In this document: positions 56,635 to 64,000 of the stretch, piece after piece
How the letters are laid out: the number at the start of each line of letters is the position of its first letter
Position numbering within the stretch: position 1 is the first letter of the stretch
The notes under the pieces: model-generated
Database searches by the model: none
The model's input: the letters and a program-made list of their open reading frames with translations, nothing else
What the model was told of the DNA's origin: nothing
Translations under genes and position numbers: made by a program
NCBI GenBank assembly: GCA_030248295.1
Contig: JASANH010000523.1
Coordinates: 868,001 to 932,000 of the forward strand
Direction of reading: 5' to 3'
Origin: Mesodorylaimus sp. YZB2_4
Taxonomy: Eukaryota; Nematoda; Enoplea; Dorylaimida; Dorylaimidae
DNA length: 64,000 bases

Positions 56635-57309
56635 CACTACAAGGTAAATATTATATGTATGTACCGTGATAGAATGCAGGGTATCGCTCAGCAAAATTCA
56701 GGCACTGAATATAGGATCACTCGGCACAAAACCATTTCTTAATTCTCGAACAAGCCACCCATATACTCTTAGGCTAAAAATATGGGTCCGACATTTTCGT
56801 AGCCATTTGCTATTTGTATCTCCAAGATTCAAGATGAAAATTACGGTTAGTAGAGGGGGAAAATTTGAGACCTTGATTGCACAGTTTGAAGGAGAAAATA
56901 CGGTATTTAACAAAAGTATTTAGCTGTGCACATTGGGAAAAATGCTAGGAACAGTATAAAAAAGCTCAGGCAGAAGGACTGGGGAGTTATAACCTGACCT
57001 CGGTATTCCGGATGTAACGCTCTACCCTCACCTCATGATGTTGTCTACCTGAGTTAGAGATTGGCTGTTGGCGCGGCCAGCAGCACGGCCGCGGGGAATA
57101 AAGCATCAACCTGACTGCTGTATTTTACGCCACTGTTCTATACGGCCGCCCTCAAGAAACCTGGGCCCGGTTCCTGGATCGCGATTAACTAGAAAGTGGT
57201 CACCTCAAAATAGGTGAGGTACATTGAAACCAGTTACATATTTGGACTCTACAGACTTCAGGGATTCACAAAATACCTTTCATTTTTGATGTCTGATCAC
57301 TGATAAGAT

Positions 57310-57432
57310 AGCCCACTGGCGGGCAAGCCCACAAAAGGTTGGGTCATGGGTGGGCAAGACCCACAGAAGGGGTTTATAGGCGGGACGCCCGCAACAGGTT
57401 GGGCCATAAGCGGGACGTCTGATAAGAGGTCC
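57310..57432. repeat. Minisatellite with ~31-bp units
   Basis: Three to four degenerate units carry GGCGGGCAAGCCCAC, GGTGGGCAAGACCCAC, GGCGGGACGCCCGC and AGCGGGACGTC, each followed by AAAGG or ACAGG and TTGGGTCAT or similar. Each unit contains a small hairpin (GGGC...GCCC). Confidence 0.7.
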
Positions 57433-58009
57433 TGATGGGGAATTAAACGTCTAAATTGCCTGTTTGCCCGTTAACTCCAACGCGCTCAAAACTTTCAATA
57501 TTTTACATCGACACCAAGCATGAATTGTGAGTAAGAAAAGCAAAATGAGCGAAGTCGGCATACCGAACCATCTAATTCTAGGCAAATGGGTATTCCGCAT
57601 CTTGAACACTAAATAGCGTTTCCTTTTTTTCAATGAAAGCCACAGCTTCGATTGTCTAGGCGCTCACCAATGTCCAACGGCGGCGAATTTCGGGCCTGCA
57701 AAGTCCATCGAACCAAGGGACTGCATCAAGTGCTTGCTTGCCAAACGATTGCTAGTCTACAATAGAGAGCATTTATAAATAGCAAAAAAATATAAACAGA
57801 TTCCGCTTGCCTACATAGTCTTACATATTGGACTACTCCTTGCAACCCACAGCACGCCAGGTGTCGATGATAGCAAGTCGCGGATAATCAAGATGCCATG
57901 CTGTGTGCTGTGGGAACTGTGCAGTGCTGTGAATGGGCAGTCGGGTCAGACCAGGGCCCGGCTCCTGAATCGCGTTTAACTATAACTGTGCAGTTAAATC
58001 TAGCCTCAC

Positions 58010-58188
58010 CGGCACTTTTGCACTTTGTCCCCCAATAGGCTTAGGGATAGGCTGGATATAGGCTTAGTCTTCGCCTTCGGCTTAGGCTTAGGCTAGGATA
58101 AGCTGGATTTGAGCTTAGTCTTAGCCTTAGGCTTAGGCTAGGATGGACTGGATTTAAGAGATTGGGGGGACAAACTGCAAAAGTGCCG
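58010..58188. mobile_element. 180-bp MITE with 27-bp TIRs enclosing TTAGGC-rich tandem sequence
   Basis: The left end CGGCACTTTTGCACTTTGTC (continuing to CCCCCAAT) and right end ATTGGGGGGACAAACTGCAA (continuing to AAGTGCCG) are inverted copies with about two differences. Between them are two tandem units of about 44 bp holding CTTAGGCTTAGGCTAGGAT. Flanks GCCTCAC and GCTTCAC could be a degenerate target duplication. It lies inside the larger element 57947-59734. Confidence 0.65.
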
Positions 58189-59149
58189 CTTCACCGGGCA
58201 GCCAACTTTAACTGGCGTTCCTGAGTTGCAGTTAAAGTTAACGGAAAAATTTTACTGGGCTAACTGGAAAATTTTACGACTTGACCGCCCAAAGCTAACG
58301 TTAGCTTTAAGTCGAGAGGTAGATTAACTAGCCGGTTATCCCATCTTTGGCACTGCGGCGCAGCTTTGAATGTAAAAACCGCCATGAATTTGCTCCCTCT
58401 CATGCCGATCGGTCCTATTTGGGACTCAGATGGGTCGGCCCTTACAGAAACCCTGTCGTAGAAGTGATTGGGGACATTTTAATAGCAGTGTCGAAATCGA
58501 CGGTTAGCCAAGTGGTTCATGCTGTTTCGTTAGCTATATGTCGCAAGCTTCCAAGTTTCCAAAGGGAATTGAGGCAAATGACAAAATGATTCTTTGATAT
58601 TTGGTATTTCTTGATATTTCTTTGATATTCGCAATAATGCCCCAGATGCAGGTTCAGATTGCCCTAAAACTCAACTTCCCAAAAAATGCAAAGAAGGCCC
58701 TGTCAAAAAAACTGCTCCCCAGACACCTAACAATATTATGCGCGAGCCATGATTGCGCATTTGAATATCATATCAGTATTCAAAGGCGCCAAAAACTTCC
58801 AATGCTTCGGCGAGATCTCCACCAGCTTCTCATCGTGGAAAACACCCTTTGGAGCAACGGCATTGTCTAGAGAGCTATCAAGAAGACAAAGTGCCAATAT
58901 CTAAGGATGCCCTAAAAATCTCAGATTGCCCCAGAAATGTCACTGCCCTAAAATCTGCCCTGACAGCTCACAATTGCCCCAGATTTAGGGCAATTGTAAG
59001 CTATCCTGTACCTGGCAACACTGCAGCCAGTGTTCCGCTGCCTGTGTGCTGCTAGCGCGTGGGAAAGGCTCGTGTATCCATTGCTAAACGGTTGCGTGAC
59101 ACCAGCTGTGGTGTGCCATGTAGCCGCAACAATTTCGATTAGGTGCACC

Positions 59150-59227
59150 GAACCGATATTTCGGTTCCACTTCGTTCGGCTCGGTTCGGTTCCAGGAACC
59201 GGACCGAACCCATTGAACCGAGCCTGT
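59150..59227. repeat. GGTTCGGT/ACCGAACC inverted-repeat cluster
   Basis: CGGCTCGGTTCGGTTCC is followed at once by GGAACCGGACCGAACC and GAACCGAGCC, which can fold into a long stem. CCGAACCGA and TTTCGGTTCC also occur before it. Palindromic low-complexity sequence of unknown role. Confidence 0.6.
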
Positions 59228-59860
59228 GATATCTCACCGCCACACCATCGTCTGGCAGTCCCGTACTATCATACAAGGATACCAGTTTCTGAGGACACAT
59301 TCGTACTCCATCTGGATGCAAGAATGGATTAGGCCATGTAAAAGTACTACGCGCATAGCCACTGTAGCAGTAATGCCCTAGAGTTAGCCTCTTTCAAAAT
59401 TAATTCCGATCTTCTTGCATTTTAAACTTAGGGAGCCAAGGATACCCCAGGCCAATCAGCCGCAATGCTCAGGCTACATATAGCTTGAGCGTTGGCGCTA
59501 TGGTATGCTTTCCGATTGCATATACATAACCACATGTAACTGGAGCAGTTACATGTAACCGTGACTCTAACCTACCTCGCTAGCAAGGTTAAGTTTCGAT
59601 GACTTAGTCTGTCATTTAACTGTCTTGGTTAACTTTGACTACGACTCGGAAACGCAGGTTAAAATTAACCATTGAATTTTTCTCTAGTTAACTGGGGAGT
59701 TAGACTTGACTGCTACTGGCGAACCGGGCCCTGGTCTCCGAGAGAAACGCTGCTGGCTCCGCTGCCTGTGCCATATGGATCTGCGTGCTATCCTCACACC
59801 GTAGGGCTTATCTCGCAAAGGAGCAAAAGTTCTAAAAATTCATAGCCATAACTATTTCAG

Positions 59861-60164
59861 GTACTTTTTTGCCATCCTACATGCTCAGGTATATGATGAT
59901 CAAGTCGACAATGGACAGTGAATCGGAGCACCTTTCGGTTCGATTGTTAGCGAAGCCTCGGGCTACTTTACTCTTTCACATTGCCCACTACTCATCGCGC
60001 ACTATGGACACTCATCTTTATCTACCAGGACGGTGCCTTTACTTCTTCACAAAAAGGCATGACTGTGGTTGGTCTGAACCCAGGAGTTTTATAGATGCAG
60101 ATAAGTTTCGCGCCACTGGGAAACAGATCTATCCTGCTATGCAGCATCCTCACATGCAGCAAGA
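59861..60164 (+). CDS. Isolated candidate exon, family not recognised
   Basis: This open segment of about 100 codons is bounded by a good acceptor (ACTATTTCAG) and a perfect donor (GTAAGT). The translation has mixed, coding-like composition (YMLRYMMIKSTMDSESEHL; CLYFFTKRHDCGWSEP). I cannot find neighbouring exons or a known domain, so it may be a lone exon of a gene with unseen parts or a coincidence. Confidence 0.3.
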
Positions 60165-61160
60165 GTAAGTCTAGTTCAAATGCAGCGTATCGTGGATGAC
60201 AATATTGGTGCAGCTAGTTCCTGTCTGTGTCCCTTATCCGTCGCGCGCATATAGGCATTTGCTAGGGTAAGGAGTGAAGCTATGATGATGAGTGCTTTTT
60301 AGGAGACTTGTATAACAATTAGCTTAACACGAATATCTACCAGTGTGCGCCATTTACTGTTCCGTAAATAGGCGTTCAAAATTGGCTCACCAGTATTCGG
60401 CATAATGCAAAATTTTGACTGTGAAAACCATGCGAAACTTTTATGCAGGGTGAAAATTCACAGTTAGTTTACTTCAGTTTAATTTTAAGCAATTGAGTTG
60501 TGCCAGCAGGAACAGAAAACCCGAAACGTTGTGACCAAGTTTGTCTAGAGGCCCCTTAGTGGAGGCAAAAAACTTCTTGTCCAGATGCCCGGCAAGATAT
60601 TCAGCTATTCCCAAGAATAAGAGCCAGAACATACGACCAAATAAACTGATATTAGCCTGCTGTCGTTGTTTTATAGAACTAGTAATCGTGAGCCCAGCCA
60701 ATATCGAACCCTTATCCTCGAAAAAAAGACGCCCACTTTCTTGGGAATTTTCCATCCTTCAGTCACTGGCAGTCGGAAGGGAAAGTTTTGCTCGTTTTTG
60801 CTCGATCATGAGTGGAACTAGATGTTTGCTTGGATCCGCTTCGACTCCTCGTAAATATGATTCGGCAACTGAAACGGACCGCGATGTCTTCAACACCGTA
60901 TCTACCCGTACGTCCCACCGCGAGCACTCACCGCACGTAAGAAAAACCAGTCTGCATCCGCACACGTAAAAGATACCCACCACTTTAAAAATAAAAGAAG
61001 TAATCCTTTATAACGTTAGGACTCACTGCCATATGACTTTAGACTTTGTCTTGTGATTAAAATATGACTGATCCGTGACACAAAAAGGTTAGAGTGAATC
61101 CTTACGATTAGGCATGACAACGAAGGTAAAGTCGGGTGTCTGACCAGACTCGTGGCCTGG
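60165..61160. other. Intergenic, no supported gene
   Basis: Overlapping open frames on opposite strands at 60474-60983 show no domain. Sequence before 61160 leads into the MITE-like element. Confidence 0.35.
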
Positions 61161-61161
61161 C

Positions 61162-61431
61162 AGGGGCGTACCCAGGATTTGAGGTAGGGGGTGCGGGGCG
61201 GGGCATACCCGCCAGAGGCGAAAAATTTAAGCTTTCAGGCTCCCAGAAATTGATTTTTTCTCTATAAACCGCCGTTCAAGCATAATTAATTCTCACCACT
61301 TCAACTTTTGTTAGGAGTGCCGTGTATGAGGAAAAATGTGTGCAGGTCCTTGACACTGACACTTTTTCTGGCAAGGGGGTTTTCATTTGCACCCTTGCAC
61401 CCCCCCCCCCTTTTGCGTACGCTCCTGGGTG
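61162..61431. mobile_element. MITE-like element with GGGGCGTACCCAGG-type ends
   Basis: The left end CAGGGGCGTACCCAGGATTT (followed by G-rich sequence) and the right end CACCCC...TTTTGCGTACGCTCCTG are imperfect inverted repeats, about 270 bp apart. Both ends carry runs of G or C. This resembles a widespread class of short DNA transposon remnants in invertebrates. No coding sequence lies inside and no target duplication is certain. Confidence 0.55.
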
Positions 61432-62332
61432 GGTTAGGCATCTGTCTCTCACGCCAAGTACGCAGTTACGAGCGAGTGTTCAACTCGCGGTCCTATTAAT
61501 CCTTTTTTCTTTGAGAATATGCACGCCCTACGCGTGCCACATGCACATTCCCAAAGAAAACGGATAGTAAATCATTTCGTATGTAATGTGTCCCTTCACC
61601 GTCGAGTGCGCATAAGCGATTGGTGATGTGGTGAAACATGAACATGAATCTGGGTCTGCAGGAGTCTACAATAAAGGAGGCTCAGTATCGGTTATCGATC
61701 CGAAGACATTGCAATAATGGGCACAAAATCCGAAAACAGTAGACTCTTTGCTCACGTCAGTCGGTAGCACAGGCGTGCCAAATGCCTGCATTTATCTTTT
61801 ATTGTTTCAGAAGACCAGCTGACCGGATGATGTTACTTTTGATGTGGCAAACGCATTGCGGAGAGCCTACGTGCAGACGCTACATATTTTGGACGTGACC
61901 GATTGGGTAGATGATCGATCATCAGTGATCTTTGTTGATGAGATGACACACCACGCCCAAGAAAGGAGGCGCGAACGCCGCCTTCGCGTAAGTCAGTAGA
62001 TCGATCGATCAGGCTCGGCCCTTGATCGATATGCATATCCTTCCATTCTGCTATATACAGTACACAGCAGGGGAGTACATGTGCAGTACACGGAGAGCAC
62101 GTGAGAAGGAAAAGTGGCATGGGGGACTTTGTACTGGCTGTCATTTGAGCCATATCGCCATTCCATAAATGTAATTCACGGAGACTGACATAAACGGATC
62201 GAGTGCTGGGTAAAGATTGATCGGGGACCTAAGAAGGTCGCTCACGCGCTTTTGTCAATTATCGGATAGAAGGTAGGATTTCGTCCGTCAACTTCCGAGC
62301 GGAATCAGTCGGATCTCAGTGGTGACGGCACA
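61432..62332. other. Upstream region of the second secreted-protein gene
   Basis: No exon can be supported. A minus-strand frame at 61833-62153 has no domain. A TATACAGTACAC word lies near 62052. The promoter of the following gene should lie in the last few hundred bases, but I see no clear TATA element. Confidence 0.4.
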
Positions 62333-63576
62333 ATGTCGTTTATCAATGGACTATGGGGAATCCAATGCTGCTTGTTGATGAGCAGTGGTTTTACGTGGGA
62401 TACAGTTGGTGAGTACTGCATATAGGTACTTCTTCCAAGACCGAATGCTGATGACCAGGCTTGTTTAGAATGTTTCGATTTGCGGTTAAGAAGCCGCCGT
62501 GAAGCTTCCGAGGATGGTGAAGATGCAAATCACGGTTCATTGGCATTGCCAACTTCAGAAAATAATAATCCTTATCCGGGTATTGGCAGCGATACACTGG
62601 GACCAGAGTTCCCCCTCACACACTCGTTCTCGAACGGCATGGATATCAATAGGGGAGATATTCATGAGATAGTCGGCCATCTGAATGTTCCAGTACCTGG
62701 ATGGGGACTATGGGATTTGAAAGGACGTCAAGTCGCCGGGCCCTCGCACACGTGGTTCAACTATGGCCATTTCTTGTCTCCCGCCAATCCGTACCACTTA
62801 TCCCCATCAAATGTAGCTGCCATGGCTAACAGTCAAGCAAGAGGTAGGCGAAGTTGCTGGCTGAAATATCTATCCTCTGCAGTTGTTTCAGCTGACCTTT
62901 CGTTTCAGATAGTCCACAAAATGGAGCCAAGCCTGTGCCAGTCGTTCAGTTACCAAATGGGTTTACGCCTGAGCAATGTAGACCCCCGATGTGCAACCCG
63001 TTTGTCCACGCGTTTGACATGGGGACTCAGATAGAACCAGGAGATGAAGCAACATACGATGGCTCGTTGGACTTCCCATTTCAAGCAAAGGATGGTACAG
63101 TTCGACGTTTTCCGTTGTCTGGTGGTTTTTTGTCGGGTCTGCAACCATACTCAATTCAGTATGGTCAAGGAATGAATCCCGTCAATCCCTTCTCCAGACT
63201 AGACAGGAGCAAACAACGACAGGCCGACCATGCTTTGCAATCGCATTCTTCGTTAACCACCGCTGATTCGTCTAGTCAGAAGCAAACCATGAATGATGGC
63301 ACAAGCACGAGCTTTGATGCCGTTCACAGCACACACAATGAAAACAGTGTCCACTCTGACACTGCAATCCCAGGGTTTCAGCCTTTCATGGTTCCATCAT
63401 CTGCCTCGAGTTCATCAAGTTCAGCAGCGCACGGCTCAACGCAAAGTAGCAGTTCCCATTATTATCACGGTAACAGCGGACTCATTATGCCCCCTGATCT
63501 GCCATCGTCGCCGAGCAGAGACTCTGTTTCACCAAGATCTATGCCGAAATTTCCCTTTTCTGGTATAACTGGTTAA
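62333..63576 (+). CDS. Secreted protein of an unnamed two-member family (copy 2)
   Basis: Exons 62333-62408, 62469-62843 and 62909-63576 give 372 residues. The N-terminus is a signal peptide (GLWGIQCCLLMSSGFTWDTV). Block one: PLTHSFSNGMDINRGD, LNVPVPGWGLWDLKG and YGHFLSPANPYHLSPSN. Block two: VVQLPNGFTPEQCRPPMCNP, GSLDFPFQAKDGTVRRFPLS and QYGQGMNPVNPF. The tail after block two is long and rich in Ser, His and Gln, with serine runs, and ends PKFPFSGITG. The paralog at 52875-53958 has identical intron positions and phases, so the pair arose by duplication with the repeat-rich 8 kb now between them. No known domain is recognised. Confidence 0.78.
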
Positions 63577-64000
63577 CACGGCGTTAGATTCTCCGTAAGA
63601 AGTTAGAATCCTTTTTTGCGGATTTTTTCTCTTTTGTGCGATAGTTTATGACTTCACCACAGTGTCAGAGGGTGCTGAAAGCTCTTTCTGCTACGAAATG
63701 GGATTGGTGACAAGCGCAATTCGTGCAGTTGTTGGCCTTGAAAATGAGCTACCATAGCTGTTTTGTTCTCTTTGCTAAGAAAAATGTTTTCACAGCGGCT
63801 CATATTTCTTCAAATGATCTTTTTACGTTGGCCAGCTTCATATGGTTAGTTCTACTGCGCATTTATCCTTTATTCCAGTTATTGTTACTTGTAAGGTACT
63901 GTACTGTACATAGATATGCCGCGGGGAGTGCACCTTCGTGCTCGCAACGCAACATGCCGTACATATCCCTTGCCTGGTTCTACATTAAACTCAGGGCAAG
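63577..64000. other. Right edge, no gene seen
   Basis: The 3' flank of the second secreted-protein gene. A GTACTGTACTGTACATAG run lies near 63897. I see no exon in the remaining sequence. Confidence 0.45.

Larger units (their letters stand above)
57947..59734. mobile_element. Candidate PIF/Harbinger-like transposon with 14-bp TIRs
   Basis: The left end AGACCAGGGCCCGG (57947-57960) and right end CCGGGCCCTGGTCT (59721-59734) are perfect inverted repeats. Next to both ends the sequence is rich in GTTAACT-type words. At 58347-58586 a 70-residue fragment resembles the helix-turn-helix part of HARBI1-type transposases (VIGDILIAVSKSTVSQVVHA, then VSLAICRKLPSF). No DDE catalytic domain is intact. 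A similar end, GGGCCCGGTTCCTGGATCGC, lies at 57165-57184, so the family has other copies. No clear 3-bp target duplication is seen. Confidence 0.5.

Noticed and set aside
61833..62153. Minus-strand gene of 106 codons
   Set aside because: No domain, no splice structure and composition not different from surrounding non-coding DNA.
1..64000. CRISPR array or bacterial operon
   Set aside because: No regularly spaced short repeats and no closely packed uninterrupted gene runs; all strong genes have spliceosomal introns.

Overview
The window is nuclear DNA from a small multicellular animal. The genes are split by short GT-AG introns, mostly 50-100 bp, and the proteins are metazoan types: a class B peptide-hormone GPCR, a Ly6/quiver-like GPI protein, an SLC4 bicarbonate transporter, an SLC10 carrier, a receptor-PTP-like protein, trypsin-fold proteases, choline kinase and RAD17. 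MSP-domain genes, TTAGGC-type tandem sequence and abundant TACTGTA motifs lean towards a nematode. A tardigrade or another small ecdysozoan is not excluded, and I cannot name a species.

Layout. 1-2.3 kb: an MSP-domain gene whose flank carries a decayed copy of a second small gene. 3.0-7.3 kb (+): an eight-exon CPA2 (KHA1/CHX-type) cation/H+ antiporter of 878 residues, a class more usual in plants, fungi and bacteria. 7.7-8.2 kb: a doubtful minus-strand gene. 9.0-10.7 kb (-): choline kinase. 11.1-14.3 kb (-): a receptor PTP-like pseudophosphatase. 14.8-17.0 kb (+): RAD17 with altered Walker motifs. 17.2-17.9 kb: dispersed repeats. 17.9-19.2 kb (-): an inverted duplicate of the left-end MSP locus. 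19.2-23.5 kb: no gene seen. 23.5-25.7 kb (+): class B GPCR. 26.0-26.7 kb (-): Ly6/quiver-like gene. 27.6-28.0 kb (+): small three-helix membrane protein. 29.3-31.2 kb (+): SLC10-like carrier. 31.6-32.9 kb and 38.9-40.2 kb (-): paralogous serine proteases on either side of a coiled-coil gene with FKTP repeats (34.2-38.4 kb, -). 41.4-47.3 kb (-): SLC4 transporter with repeats inside its introns. 47.3-52.9 kb: gene-poor, with a mariner relic. 52.9-54.0 kb and 62.3-63.6 kb (+): two paralogous secreted proteins of a family I cannot name, separated by about 8 kb of repeats, MITEs and transposon remains.

The genes do not form one pathway; they are a typical mixed set for a compact animal genome. Three transporters (CPA2, SLC10, SLC4) are present, but no co-regulation is visible. 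The most unusual items are the CPA2 antiporter, the degenerate catalytic sites in the PTP-like and RAD17 genes, the strongly conserved inverted MSP duplication, the octamer-TATA promoter module shared by the two proteases, and a 16-bp perfect palindrome found twice.
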